From a virus, in the IMG/VR virus record IMGVR_UViG_3300036859_000764, positions 1 to 51,590 of that record: a stretch of 51,590 nucleotides of DNA; one strand, given 5' to 3'. Positions within the stretch are counted from its first letter, which is position 1. Every line of letters starts with the position of its first letter. The notes under the pieces are model-generated. The model was not told the DNA's origin. It worked only from the letters and a program-made list of their open reading frames with translations, and did not search any database. This document shows, one piece after another, positions 5,980-14,529 of this stretch. A program made the translations under genes and the position numbers.

Positions 5980-8385
5980 CTAGGCGACTCCGATGCCGCC
6001 CTGGAAGCCGCGCCAGTCCACGACCTTGCCGCCGTACTCGTGGCGGACCTTCCAGGAGAGCTTGTCGGCCGAGAAGACGCTGCCGACGTTCTCCTGGTCC
6101 TGGGTGAAGAGTGCCGGCTCCTCCTGCCCGTCGACGAAGCCCATCTCGATCGTGTTGACGATGGTCGGGTCGGCCAGGATGTAGTAGTCGCTCGGGTCGG
6201 TGACGTGCTCCAGCACGATCAGCTCGTTCAGCCCGTACCGCTGCGGGATGATGGCTGGCTCGGTCGCGTTCTGGCCCGAGACGGGCGCGACCGGGATCGA
6301 GGTCAACCGCCAGCCGATCTCCTCGAGCTCGGGCGGGACGATCAGGATCTTCGGCGACAGTCCGAGCGGCGTGTTCACGTCCCGGTCGAGCACGCGCAGG
6401 AGACGCTGGCGGGCGATGCCGACCGTCGTGGTGGAGAGGACCGCGGTCTGGATGTTGCCGGCCGAGGAGAAGCCGCGGGTGATCGCCGCCGCGAAGACCG
6501 CGACGCCGTCGTCCAGCGTGGGGTTGGTGATGAACAGGTTGAACACGAACTTGTGGAGCGTGCGCGCCGCGGCGAGAGCCAGGCGCTTCGGCAACTCCTG
6601 CGTCAGGCCCACGTCGTCGTTCTTGATCGCTTCGCGGCTGATCTCCACGATCCCGCCGCGCTTCGAGGGCGCGTAGGTGACCTTCTCGTCCGTCGGGTTG
6701 GAGAGGAGCGGGTAGGGCTGGAGCTGGGCGACCGTCCCCAGGTCCGCGAACGAACCCCAGCGCAGCCGCTCCTGGGTCCGGAAGTCCGACAGCGACGTGA
6801 TGCGCGAGCAGATCCGACGCCACCGCTGCGAGAAGTCGGTGGCCCGGTACTCGGCCAGCATCCGGCGCGTGATCGAGTCGCCCAGGAGGTTCGCGAACGT
6901 GGTCGTCTGGATGGCCTCCAGGATCCGCTGGAACCGGCGCTTCGCCGCGGCGTTGGGGATGTAGCCGGTGACGTCGCGGTCCCCGGTCACGTCCTCATAG
7001 AGCCGCTTGATCGAACGGAAGCCGTCGCGGGGGGCGTCGTGGCCGGTCAGCTTCCTGTACTCGGCCCTGACCTCCTCGGAGGCGCCGCGCATGAAGTAGC
7101 CGTCGACGGCCTCGAGGATCTTGTCGGCCTCGTCCGGGCCGGCCTCGATGGTGGTGCCGAGCCCGGAGCCGATCCGCTGGGCCCCGGCGCTGATCTTGGC
7201 GTCCATCTTCACGGTGCGCTCGACCTCGGCGGAGATGTCCGCGTCGCTCGCGCCCAGGCGCGAGTAGAGGCTCTCGCGCAGGGTCTCGAGGACGCTCGGT
7301 CGCATCGTGCGGTTCTTCAGGAATCGCTCGACCTTGGCCTCGTGGAGCGTGCGCCGGTCGCTCTCGCTCATGGTCGCGGCAGCGGCTGCGGGCTGCGCCT
7401 GGCTGTTGACCATCGCGCGGAGGGCGATCTCGGCGATTGAAGCGTTCGCCGCCGGCGTCGGGGCCGGCGTGGGCGTCGGTGCCGGTGCCGGCTGCATCGC
7501 CTCGAGCAACAGCGCGTCGACCTCGGCCTCGGTCGGCTCGGCTCCGAGCTTGGCGAACAGGTCGGGCCGTGCTTCCTTCAGCTTCGCGATCTTCTTGTCC
7601 AGCATGACGAGGTCCTCCCCGGTCTCGGAGACCGGTGACTTGAGCCCGGCCACGAGCCGCATGACGCGGCCGCCAGCCGAAGGGAACGGCACGACGTCCA
7701 CCGACTCGACGGCCTGGATCTTCTTGACCTTCTTCGCGGCTCCGTCGGCCAGGCGCACGAGGTCGTATTCGCAGGCGGCGCAGTGCGACAGACCGAGCAG
7801 GTCGGGCTTGCCGGCGTCGAACGCCTCGATGAGCTGCTCGCGGAGCTGGGCAGAGGTCACGACCATCGTGGCCAGGACCATCGCCCGCGGCGTTCCCTTG
7901 GCTCCCTCCGGGGTGAGGGTCCCGAAGCGCGCGGCCTCGAGCTGGCCGGCCACATCGCGCGGGTCGCGCATGGACGTCTTCGAGTGGTTGTAGAAGACCT
8001 TCGCGCCCTCATACAGCGGCACGGCCTCGCGCAGGACGTCGGCGGAGTAGAAGGTCCGGTTCTTCGACATCCCCTCGGCGATGGCGCAGACGAGCCACTT
8101 CGCGCCGGGCTTCCCGGAGGCCTCCTCGACGACCGGTCCGAGGATCTGCCCGTGGGCGTTCTCGCGCGAGAGGGCCAGCAGCGGACCGGTCACTTGCTTC
8201 GGCTCGCCGAGCTGGATCTCGTCGCCGACCGTCTTGAGCGGGTAACTTTCCAGCAGCTCGCCGCGCTGGACGATGGCCTCGGTGTCGAAGGCGGCGCGGA
8301 GGCGCCAGCGGGTGTCGCTGCCGATGCCGGCGGAACCGAGCCGGCCACGAAGGAGGGCGTCGACCGCCTCGAGGAGCTTCTTCAC
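5980..8385 (-). CDS. Fused prohead protease and Mu gpT-like major capsid protein
   Basis: This single 801-aa reading frame carries two functions usually split between genes. Residues 1-260 look like a caudoviral prohead protease, with candidate catalytic His134 (FYNHSKTSMRDPRDVAG) and Ser200 (LLGLSHCAACEYD). Residues 260-400 are a scaffold-like helical stretch with a Pro/Ala/Thr linker near 300-316. Residues 400-801 resemble Mu gpT-type major capsid proteins (FSQRWRRICSRITSLSDFRT, then YAPSKRGGIVEISREAIKND). The start is a GTG with no clear Shine-Dalgarno. The frame stays open upstream into 8386-8477 without another start codon, so the exact N-terminus is uncertain. Self-cleavage after assembly is the expected maturation route. 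Confidence 0.8.
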   Translation of the reverse strand: MKKLLEAVDALLRGRLGSAGIGSDTRWRLRAAFDTEAIVQRGELLESYPLKTVGDEIQLGEPKQVTGPLLALSRENAHGQILGPVVEEASGKPGAKWLVCAIAEGMSKNRTFYSADVLREAVPLYEGAKVFYNHSKTSMRDPRDVAGQLEAARFGTLTPEGAKGTPRAMVLATMVVTSAQLREQLIEAFDAGKPDLLGLSHCAACEYDLVRLADGAAKKVKKIQAVESVDVVPFPSAGGRVMRLVAGLKSPVSETGEDLVMLDKKIAKLKEARPDLFAKLGAEPTEAEVDALLLEAMQPAPAPTPTPAPTPAANASIAEIALRAMVNSQAQPAAAAATMSESDRRTLHEAKVERFLKNRTMRPSVLETLRESLYSRLGASDADISAEVERTVKMDAKISAGAQRIGSGLGTTIEAGPDEADKILEAVDGYFMRGASEEVRAEYRKLTGHDAPRDGFRSIKRLYEDVTGDRDVTGYIPNAAAKRRFQRILEAIQTTTFANLLGDSITRRMLAEYRATDFSQRWRRICSRITSLSDFRTQERLRWGSFADLGTVAQLQPYPLLSNPTDEKVTYAPSKRGGIVEISREAIKNDDVGLTQELPKRLALAAARTLHKFVFNLFITNPTLDDGVAVFAAAITRGFSSAGNIQTAVLSTTTVGIARQRLLRVLDRDVNTPLGLSPKILIVPPELEEIGWRLTSIPVAPVSGQNATEPAIIPQRYGLNELIVLEHVTDPSDYYILADPTIVNTIEMGFVDGQEEPALFTQDQENVGSVFSADKLSWKVRHEYGGKVVDWRGFQGGIGVA

Positions 8386-8477
8386 GCGCTTGGAGCGTGC
8401 GCGCGTGGCCGAAGTCAGATCAAGGGCGTGCTGGCCGTTGGGGTACGTCGGGGCGCATCGTCCGCGACAGGGATCGC

Positions 8478-8693
8478 CTATTCCCGGAGGAACCCCGCCT
8501 CACGGGCGAACCGGACCGCCTCTTCCATCTCGACGCGGAAGTCGCGGCCGATCCGCCCGGCCCTCAGCAGGTCATTGTCGATGCACTTGTAGAGGTACTT
8601 TTTCGAGCACCCGAGGGCGGCCGCCACGTCCGAGAGAAAGAGGGGATGCTGCTCAGACTCTTGCAGGCGCGCGACGATCCTCCGCATCCCCAT
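8478..8693 (-). CDS. Small helix-turn-helix DNA-binding protein
   Basis: This 71-aa protein has an excisionase or MerR-like helix-turn-helix at residues 18-45 (LFLSDVAAALGCSKKYLYKC) followed by a basic wing and a helix. The ATG abuts the previous gene's TGA. A DNA-binding factor of this size between the portal-side head genes and the capsid gene is unusual. It could regulate late expression or assist packaging. Start M1 and M3 are both possible. No partner sites were identified. Confidence 0.65.
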   Translation of the reverse strand: MGMRRIVARLQESEQHPLFLSDVAAALGCSKKYLYKCIDNDLLRAGRIGRDFRVEMEEAVRFAREAGFLRE

Positions 8694-8697
8694 CTCG

Positions 8698-9279
8698 TCA
8701 GCCCTTGATGGCTCCCCCCCGAGGGGAGAGTCCGCCCGGAAAGAAACGGGGCGTCGGGATCCGCTGCTCGCCGTCCTTCTCCGCGTCCGTCAGTTTCGCC
8801 GCCTTCGCCTCGTCGCCGGGATAGTGGAGCTTGCGCCCGCCGCGGGTCACGAGCACGACGCTCTCGATCGTCTCGCCCTTCTTCTCGCCAGCCCGCGAGG
8901 AGACCTTGTAGTCGAGCACGTTGTCGCGCTTCAGGCCGAACACCACGATGGCCTGCTGCAGGATCTCCGGGAGGTCGCTGAGGTCCTCCTCCTCGGCTTC
9001 GTCCTCCTCGTCCTCGGCGCTCTTGAAGAGCTGCGGCACGCCGAACGATGCGCACGACTCCGAGGTGCACGAGAACCCGATCGCCTCGCCGGGCGCCATC
9101 ACGGTCGCGCCCGCGACCTTCTTCTCTTCCTGCTCCCGGATCGCCACGACCGGGCCCGCACAGGTCGGGCACGCCGCCGGCATCAGCGTCGCCGCCAGTT
9201 CCTTCTTCTCCACGGCGGCGGGTGCGGCTGGTGCGGCCTGCTTCTCCGCGGCCTTTACGGACTTGCCTCGCTTCGCCAT
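8698..9279 (-). CDS. Zinc-ribbon-containing head-region protein
   Basis: This 193-aa protein has a Lys/Ala-rich N-terminus, a CxxC pair (ACPTCAGP, residues 36-39) and a second Cys pair (CTSESC) about 30 residues later, consistent with one zinc ribbon. An acidic run of Glu/Asp (about residues 88-102) follows, then a mixed domain ending in FFPGGLSPRGG. It lies between the MuF-like gene and the small HTH gene. The acidic and charged character would suit a scaffold-like or packaging-associated protein, but no family was recognised. Confidence 0.6.
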   Translation of the reverse strand: MAKRGKSVKAAEKQAAPAAPAAVEKKELAATLMPAACPTCAGPVVAIREQEEKKVAGATVMAPGEAIGFSCTSESCASFGVPQLFKSAEDEEDEAEEEDLSDLPEILQQAIVVFGLKRDNVLDYKVSSRAGEKKGETIESVVLVTRGGRKLHYPGDEAKAAKLTDAEKDGEQRIPTPRFFPGGLSPRGGAIKG

Positions 9280-9288
9280 ACGTCCTCC

Positions 9289-10158
9289 CTATGAAGCCAG
9301 TCTGATCGGCGCTGGCAGCCGCACGAACAGCACGGAGGGCACGCTGCGGCACCGACACTGAATCGTCTGCTCCGCTGATCCATTGGGATCGAGCGGGTAC
9401 ATCAGCCGCTCACCGCCCACGATGAAGGCCTGGTCGACCGGGATGGGGTTGTCAGGCCCGTAGCGCCGCCCCGCCTCCGCGTGGTCCGGCCGCGTGCGGT
9501 CGTCGTCCACGGCGAGCCACCACTTCCCGAGTCCACCGCCGAGCCGCTCGTCCGATTGCTCGAGCCGGCTCTGGGTGGCGATCGAGAACGTCCGATTGAC
9601 CTCGGTCCGGATGATCACCTCGGCGCGGTTCATGGGCGTCCCGAAGACCTTCGGGTTCCTGATCATCCGCGCGATCTCGCCCATGGCCGCGAACGGGTCG
9701 GTGATCCCCAGCGCCGTCCGGCGCACGGTGGCCTTGAGGCTGGTCCCGAGCTCCGACCAGACGGACCGGATCTGGTCGTTCGTGACGTCGAGGAGCGCCG
9801 ACAGCAGCTCCGGCGAGACGTCGGCCAGTCCGCCCGCCGATGGCCCGACGGAGAAGATCGCCCCGTCCACCAGGTCGGCGCCGAGCCGGTAGGCGCGTGT
9901 CGTGGACCTCGAGGCGAGCTGCTGCGCGGCGGCGCGGCCGCGTTCGATCTCCCGGTCGATCGCCGCGAGGACTTGGCTCAGGTGGAAGAGTCGGAAGCCG
10001 GAGGCCTCGCCCAGAGCACTGAGCGTCGCGCGGCGCATCTCGGCTAGGAGCCGGAGCTGCTCGCGGATGGCCGCGTCCTCGAGGGCGTGCTGCGCGCGGA
10101 AGACCTTGAGGGCCGCCGACCGCTGCTGCGCCTTCGTGACCCGACGCTGTGGGCTCAT
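9289..10158 (-). CDS. MuF-like minor head protein
   Basis: This 289-aa protein has a helical N-terminal half and the C-terminal MuF signature: VDDDRTRPDHAEAGRRYG, then FIVGGERLMYPLDP and a closing TIQCRCRSVPS. This pattern (R-T-R-x-D-H, G-G-E, P-x-D-P and C-x-C) defines the phage Mu protein F / SPP1 gp7 family, minor head proteins linked to the portal and sometimes ejected with DNA. It follows the portal gene through two tiny genes, the expected order. Overlap with the preceding gene is GTGA/ATGA style. Confidence 0.85.
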   Translation of the reverse strand: MSPQRRVTKAQQRSAALKVFRAQHALEDAAIREQLRLLAEMRRATLSALGEASGFRLFHLSQVLAAIDREIERGRAAAQQLASRSTTRAYRLGADLVDGAIFSVGPSAGGLADVSPELLSALLDVTNDQIRSVWSELGTSLKATVRRTALGITDPFAAMGEIARMIRNPKVFGTPMNRAEVIIRTEVNRTFSIATQSRLEQSDERLGGGLGKWWLAVDDDRTRPDHAEAGRRYGPDNPIPVDQAFIVGGERLMYPLDPNGSAEQTIQCRCRSVPSVLFVRLPAPIRLAS

Positions 10159-10319
10159 GCGTCCTGTCGCGCCGGCCTCGGCTCGTCCCTGAAGTCGGTG
10201 ATCTCGACAGGGCGGATCTCCTGGTCCGGCCGGAGGTCTTTCTCGGCGGCTGCGCGGTCGAGATACACGGTGTCCATACCGTCATCGCCCTTGATCGCGA
10301 AGCACTGAAGGACCTTCAT
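10155..10319 (-). CDS. Small acidic protein between portal and MuF genes
   Basis: This 54-aa protein starts MKVLQCFAIKGDDGMDTVYL. The ATG at 10319 overlaps the stop of the preceding gene, and the stop overlaps the MuF-like start. It alternates charged residues and ends DEPRPARQDA. No family is recognised. The tight overlaps on both sides support a real, co-translated gene. Confidence 0.65.
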   Translation of the reverse strand: MKVLQCFAIKGDDGMDTVYLDRAAAEKDLRPDQEIRPVEITDFRDEPRPARQDA

Positions 10320-10549
10320 CAGTACACCCGCCCGCGCACTTCCATCTGCGCAAGAATCCTGAGCCGTGCTCGCTCGACCCGATCCTCCCGACGCTGGTCC
10401 TCGCGACGACACCCGAGGAGGTAGGCGCTCAGCCATACACCGGCCGCCACTTCGCTGGCGAAGCCGCCCACGAAGAAGCCGCTCGAGGCAACCAGACAGA
10501 ACGTGCCGCCCACGTCCTGCGTGATAGTCCAGCCGCTGGACATCTCCAT
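10319..10549 (-). CDS. Small hydrophobic protein after portal gene
   Basis: This 76-aa protein starts MEMSSGWTITQDVGGTFCLV. Its ATG overlaps the portal stop as ATGA. Residues 17-45 are hydrophobic and Gly-rich, possibly one weak membrane segment, followed by an Arg/Glu-rich helix (RREDQRREDRVERARLRIL). It sits inside a much longer open frame whose upstream part is only the shadow of the portal gene. Function is unknown. Confidence 0.65.
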   Translation of the reverse strand: MEMSSGWTITQDVGGTFCLVASSGFFVGGFASEVAAGVWLSAYLLGCRREDQRREDRVERARLRILAQMEVRGRVY

Positions 10550-12102
10550 CACGCCGCCGACGCTCCCGCCGGCTGGCGCGTCCCCGCGTCCGGCGTCCCG
10601 TCCACCGTCTGGGGCTTCCCGTTGCCGAGCGCCTTCTTCGTCTTCTCCAGTGCCGTCGCGTTGGCCGCCGCCATGGCCTTCCGCTCGCGGTCGGCCGTCT
10701 CCGCCTGGATCTCCTTCTGCTCGTCGTCGGGATCCACCGACGTCCCGCTGATCTTCTCGATCACCTGGAGGAACACCTTCCGGGCCGTCTTCTGGGAGAT
10801 CATCTCCGCCGCGACCGCCGCCTCGAGCGCCGGTTCCAGCTTCACGGCCGCCTCCGCCGCGCGCCCCATGTCGCGCTCGCGCACGGGCGACAGGTCCGCG
10901 GTGAGCGTCACCGCACCTTCGCTCCGCTTGGGGAGGCCCATGCCCTCCTGCTTCTCGACCAGGTTGTCGTAGGCGTACCAGAGGAGCTGATTGAACATGC
11001 AGCGCGTGAGCGTCTGCCAGGCCTCGAGGGTCTTGTAGGCGACGTCCGTCTGGTCGCCGGCGGTGGATCGGTTGGCGTCGCCTCCGTTGCCGTACCAGGT
11101 CTCGGGCAGCGACTTCCCGCCCCGGATGTGGTTCGCGATCACCCGCTGGAGGTCGCCCGCGTAGTTGGTCCCGAAGCCGGGTGTGGCCGCCGTGAGCTTG
11201 CCCTTCTCGTTGTGTCCGAAGATCCCGCCGGGCTTGGCGAGCTCGGTCCGCAGCTCCTGGACCCGCTTCTTGATCGCGCCGTCGTCTCCGCCCTCGAGCA
11301 GCAGGTCCCAGACGACCTGGTTCTGGAGAAGGGCGCGGTCTACCTGGGAGAACATGAACTGGTCGTGGGAGTCGAGGAAGTCGGCCGGCGCGAGCAATTC
11401 CGACTGCCCGCGCATGGCGTTCAGCATCAGCCCGTTCCGCCAGTAGAAGCACTCGCCCTCGAGGCGTTCGGTCTCGGGGTTGATCCGGATGATCACCTTG
11501 GGCGTCGGCGGGCCCATGTTCTTCGAGATGAGGACGGTCCCTGGCACCATCGAGGACTCGCCCAGAGGGAGGACGTTGGCCACGCGCATCGAGTCGATGT
11601 AGTCGAGGGTCGGGACGCCGGTGGTTTGGTTCTCGTCGGCGATGACGAGGCAGAGCTCGCCCGTCACCATGAACGTCGCCAGGTACTCGCGCCCGCGATA
11701 CCGGATGCTGTGAGCCGGGTGATCCCAGAAGCGATCGAGCTCAGTTTTCGCCTTTGCCGCGAGGTCCTTCGCCTGCTGGGGCGACGTGCCCTCCATCTTC
11801 TCGGGGTCGAACTCGATCGAATAGCCGACCTCGGCACCGACCACCAGATCAACGCGCACGTCGACCAGCCACTTCCCGAGCGGGTTCGTCGTGTGGAGGT
11901 AGTGCGCGACCTGGGCTTGGCTTTCCTGGCTCATCGGGCTGAGGTCGCGCATGAGCTGGCCATTCTTCGTGGTCCCGGTCAGGCGCCGGTAGCCTTGGAG
12001 CTGCGGCTCGGTGCCGGTGCCCCAGTCGCCGAGGGCCGTCCCGCTCAGGGCCTCGAAGATCCGCTTCGCGATCGACTTCCGAACCTCCGCGAGGCGTCCC
12101 AT
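10549..12102 (-). CDS. Portal protein
   Basis: This 517-aa protein is the size of siphovirus portals. It follows the terminase and precedes the MuF-like gene. Portal-like features include a helical N-terminus, the beta-rich wing segment (YGYSIEF-like strands near residues 90-105), the central region with MVTGELCLVIADENQTTG, the long stem region FMFSQVDRALLQNQVVWDLL, and a C-terminal helical crown tailing into low complexity (PDAGTRQPAG). The product forms the dodecameric ring through which DNA enters and leaves the head. Confidence 0.85.
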   Translation of the reverse strand: MGRLAEVRKSIAKRIFEALSGTALGDWGTGTEPQLQGYRRLTGTTKNGQLMRDLSPMSQESQAQVAHYLHTTNPLGKWLVDVRVDLVVGAEVGYSIEFDPEKMEGTSPQQAKDLAAKAKTELDRFWDHPAHSIRYRGREYLATFMVTGELCLVIADENQTTGVPTLDYIDSMRVANVLPLGESSMVPGTVLISKNMGPPTPKVIIRINPETERLEGECFYWRNGLMLNAMRGQSELLAPADFLDSHDQFMFSQVDRALLQNQVVWDLLLEGGDDGAIKKRVQELRTELAKPGGIFGHNEKGKLTAATPGFGTNYAGDLQRVIANHIRGGKSLPETWYGNGGDANRSTAGDQTDVAYKTLEAWQTLTRCMFNQLLWYAYDNLVEKQEGMGLPKRSEGAVTLTADLSPVRERDMGRAAEAAVKLEPALEAAVAAEMISQKTARKVFLQVIEKISGTSVDPDDEQKEIQAETADRERKAMAAANATALEKTKKALGNGKPQTVDGTPDAGTRQPAGASAA

Positions 12103-12287
12103 CAGATGCCCGCCGGCCGCGGGTCGATGACGACCTGGTGGTTCGGGCAGACCAGCTGCCGCCCGACCTGGGTCCAGCCCCCGGGAACGATGGGGCTCGA
12201 CGTGGCCATCCCGAACGCCACCTCGGCCTGGTCCTCATGCCGCCGATCGCAGATGTCACAGACGAACCGAAGGATCTGAACGATCAC
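12102..12287 (-). CDS. Small zinc-binding protein between terminase and portal
   Basis: This 61-aa protein has a CxxC pair near the N-terminus (FVCDICDRR) and a C-terminal Cys/His pair (LVCPNHQ), a plausible single zinc-ribbon site. ATGA overlaps with the large terminase gene and contact with the portal ATG show a coupled gene. Short zinc proteins of this kind recur between packaging genes in phages, with unknown role. Confidence 0.65.
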   Translation of the reverse strand: MIVQILRFVCDICDRRHEDQAEVAFGMATSSPIVPGGWTQVGRQLVCPNHQVVIDPRPAGI

Positions 12288-13777
12288 GACGCCCTCCCAT
12301 ACCGGGCCCGGAGCGGGCGCCCATAGTTGGCCCGCGTGTGGGCCACCGTCTCCGCCGATTCGGTCGCCGCGTCGATCTCTCCGGTGAGCTTGTTGAAGGC
12401 TCCGGACGCGCCGTCGATCTGATCCATGACCCCGTGCTCGCCGTCGAAGTTCTGGGCCTCGCGGAGGAACGCCTCGAGCGCCGTCACGCCCTGCGGGTCG
12501 GCTCCGAGAGGGTCGAGTAAATCGACGTTGCCGGCTTCAACCTGGGCGGACAGCGGGCCCGCGCGCGCGAGCTTCGTGCCGGTGACCCGCTCGGCGTGAA
12601 CCGTGAAGCCGGCGAGGCTGCGCACCGTGTTCTCGGCGCTCTCCTTCCCGCCGCTGCCAGGCTCCTGCTCCACCCAGATAGCCACATTCCCGCGGGGGCG
12701 GTCCGAGCGGGCCGTCTGCAGGATCACCGTCTCGCGGTTGCCGGCCGACCACTGGCCGCGGACGATGTCGGCTATCACGAACCGCCCGTTCGCGCGCTTC
12801 CCCATCAGGACGCCGGCGGAGAACTTGCCGCCGCCTTCGGTCCCGGCCTTGTCCCAATAGCGCACCCAGGACACGACATCGGACGGGATCGCACGGAGAA
12901 ACGACTTGAACCACGCCCGGTTGAAGACCTTCCCGGCGGTCGCCTTCACGTTCCAGTTTCCCCCGAGGAGCCGCTCGCGCTCGACGAGTGGCAGCGCCAT
13001 CAGCGAGGCGCGATAGCCGGGGTCGGCCAAGTCGAGCGCCGGGTTGTCCGCCAGCGTGGCCGGAATGAACGTCAGCGACTTCGGCATCGAGCCCGGATAC
13101 TGCTTCACCAGCTCGGCGCGGCTGTCACCCCAGAAGAGTTGCTCGCGCAGGCGCACGAACCACCGGATCACGCCGGATCGCTCGGGGATGGCGTAGCCTG
13201 TCCGTGGGTCGATCCACCACTGGATGAGCCGATGGAGCCAGCCCCCGATCGGATCGTCGTCGGGTACCGGGTTGCAAGTCGCGCGGATGTACGGGCGCAC
13301 GCCGGCGCGGGCCGAGCGGTTGCGGCTGAGCATGAACCAGAACTGCGGCTCCTCGAACTCCTCGAGCTGGTCGAAGCCGAGCATCGGGATCTGCGACCCG
13401 GACCAGGAGAAGCGGTCCTTCGCGTGCTGCATGTGGGAGAACTTGACTGTCATCCCACTGGGGAAGATGTATTCGAGCTCGTTCTCGCGCGGGTACGCTC
13501 CGAGGGGCGGATAGACCTCCTGGGCCTCGTCCCAGAGCCCGCCCTCGTTCGTGATCTGCGGATACGTGCGCCGGAAGATGACCGCGCCGAAGCGTGCGTT
13601 TCCGACGTGTCGGATCGGCTCGATCAGGAGGGACCACGTCTTCCCGGCGCCGGCTGCGCCTCCCCCGATCACGATGTCCGCCGTGGACGCGAGGATGGCT
13701 TCCTGCGGCCCGGGCTGCGGGCCCACGATGGTCGGCTCGGTCGCGACCTCGACCGGCTCCTCGAGGGCGGCGATCAC
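12284..13777 (-). CDS. terL: Terminase large subunit
   Basis: This 497-aa protein starts at GTG, overlapping the small subunit stop. The N-terminal ATPase has a Walker A at residues 38-47 (GGGAAGAGKT) and a Walker B-like segment at 130-141 (IPMLGFDQLEEF). The C-terminal nuclease half shows RNase H-type acidic residues, Asp309 in VRYWDKAGTE and Asp337 in VIADIVRGQW. It packages DNA into the prohead and cuts concatemers. The gene order small subunit, large subunit, portal is canonical. The packaging mode (cos or headful) cannot be read from the sequence. Confidence 0.92.
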   Translation of the reverse strand: MIAALEEPVEVATEPTIVGPQPGPQEAILASTADIVIGGGAAGAGKTWSLLIEPIRHVGNARFGAVIFRRTYPQITNEGGLWDEAQEVYPPLGAYPRENELEYIFPSGMTVKFSHMQHAKDRFSWSGSQIPMLGFDQLEEFEEPQFWFMLSRNRSARAGVRPYIRATCNPVPDDDPIGGWLHRLIQWWIDPRTGYAIPERSGVIRWFVRLREQLFWGDSRAELVKQYPGSMPKSLTFIPATLADNPALDLADPGYRASLMALPLVERERLLGGNWNVKATAGKVFNRAWFKSFLRAIPSDVVSWVRYWDKAGTEGGGKFSAGVLMGKRANGRFVIADIVRGQWSAGNRETVILQTARSDRPRGNVAIWVEQEPGSGGKESAENTVRSLAGFTVHAERVTGTKLARAGPLSAQVEAGNVDLLDPLGADPQGVTALEAFLREAQNFDGEHGVMDQIDGASGAFNKLTGEIDAATESAETVAHTRANYGRPLRARYGRAS

Positions 13778-14232
13778 TCAGTCTTCTCCCGGCCGTTCGA
13801 CGGGATCCGGTAGAGGGTCACCTGGGCCTTCACCGGCCCACCGTCCGGGCCCTCGTGAATGTGCCGGTCCTTCAGCTTCCCGAGGGCCTTGCCTTGGCGG
13901 TGCAGCGCGGCGTCTACGTCGTGGATCATGCGGAGGATCTTGCCCTTCCCGTCGGTCTCGATCCGCGACGGGAGCTCGTAGCGTGCGATGCTGGCGTTCC
14001 GTGCTTCCCACTCCTCGCCGGACATGGCCTCCTCGGCGTATTTCTTCACGAGCTCCCGATACTCCGGATTGCGCCGCCACTCCGCCACGTCGACCCCGCC
14101 CTCGGCTCGGCGCCCAGTCTTGCCGGCGCGTCGGGCGATCTCCTTATTCGACAGGCCGAGGGCGTCGGCCTTGGCCGCACGCCGCCTCATCGCCGGTGTC
14201 ATCTTTTCGTACTTGGTCCGCTTCGTTCGCAA
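13774..14232 (-). CDS. terS: Terminase small subunit-like DNA-binding protein
   Basis: This 152-aa basic protein lies immediately before the large terminase and overlaps it as GTGA. Residues 20-45 contain a helix-turn-helix (ALGLSNKEIARRAGKTGRR), the DNA recognition element expected of a small terminase subunit. The assigned TTG start has no good ribosome site; an ATG ten codons downstream (MTPAMRRRAAK) is an alternative. The assignment rests on motif and position. Confidence 0.75.
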   Translation of the reverse strand: MRTKRTKYEKMTPAMRRRAAKADALGLSNKEIARRAGKTGRRAEGGVDVAEWRRNPEYRELVKKYAEEAMSGEEWEARNASIARYELPSRIETDGKGKILRMIHDVDAALHRQGKALGKLKDRHIHEGPDGGPVKAQVTLYRIPSNGREKTE

Positions 14233-14235
14233 GGT

Positions 14236-14529
14236 TCAGTTCGCCAATATGTCCACGCCGAGGAGCATGACGAGACCGAGGACGTCCGCGCCGGGCGTCG
14301 ACGTGACGGCACAGCTCACGATGTAGCGCACGCCGTCCGTGCCGCTGCTGATCTGCACCGAGACGACGTTGCCCTCGAGCGTGGGCGAGCCGATCACCAG
14401 TCCGGACGTGAGAGATGTGACGCCGTTGATGGCGCCAACGGAGTCGCCGGGCTTGAGCTTCGTGGTGAAGTCGAAGGAGTAGGTCTGTTTCTCCGCCGGC
14501 TGCTTCACGCGCCGCGCCACTTCGCTCAT
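14236..14529 (-). CDS. Small beta-rich phage structural-type protein
   Basis: This 97-aa protein starts MSEVARRVKQPAEKQTYSFD. The ATG at 14529 has GAGAGGGAG upstream and overlaps the preceding stop as ATGA. It is predicted mostly beta, with hydrophobic strands and Gly/Ser turns (SLTSGLVIGSPTLEGNVVSV). Similar short proteins in phages carry receptor or decoration domains. It sits between the repeat-bearing protein and the terminase genes, so it may be a virion surface component. Function is not established. Confidence 0.65.
   Translation of the reverse strand: MSEVARRVKQPAEKQTYSFDFTTKLKPGDSVGAINGVTSLTSGLVIGSPTLEGNVVSVQISSGTDGVRYIVSCAVTSTPGADVLGLVMLLGVDILAN

Noticed and set aside
4855-7440. 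Plus-strand open frame of 861 codons antisense to the capsid and neck genes
   Set aside because: Composition is Asp/Arg/Gly-rich shadow, no ribosome site, and the minus strand carries recognisable capsid and neck proteins throughout.
10550-11452. Long open frame upstream of the 76-aa gene as part of the same protein
   Set aside because: The upstream part is Arg/Gly shadow of the portal gene; the true start is the ATG overlapping the portal stop.
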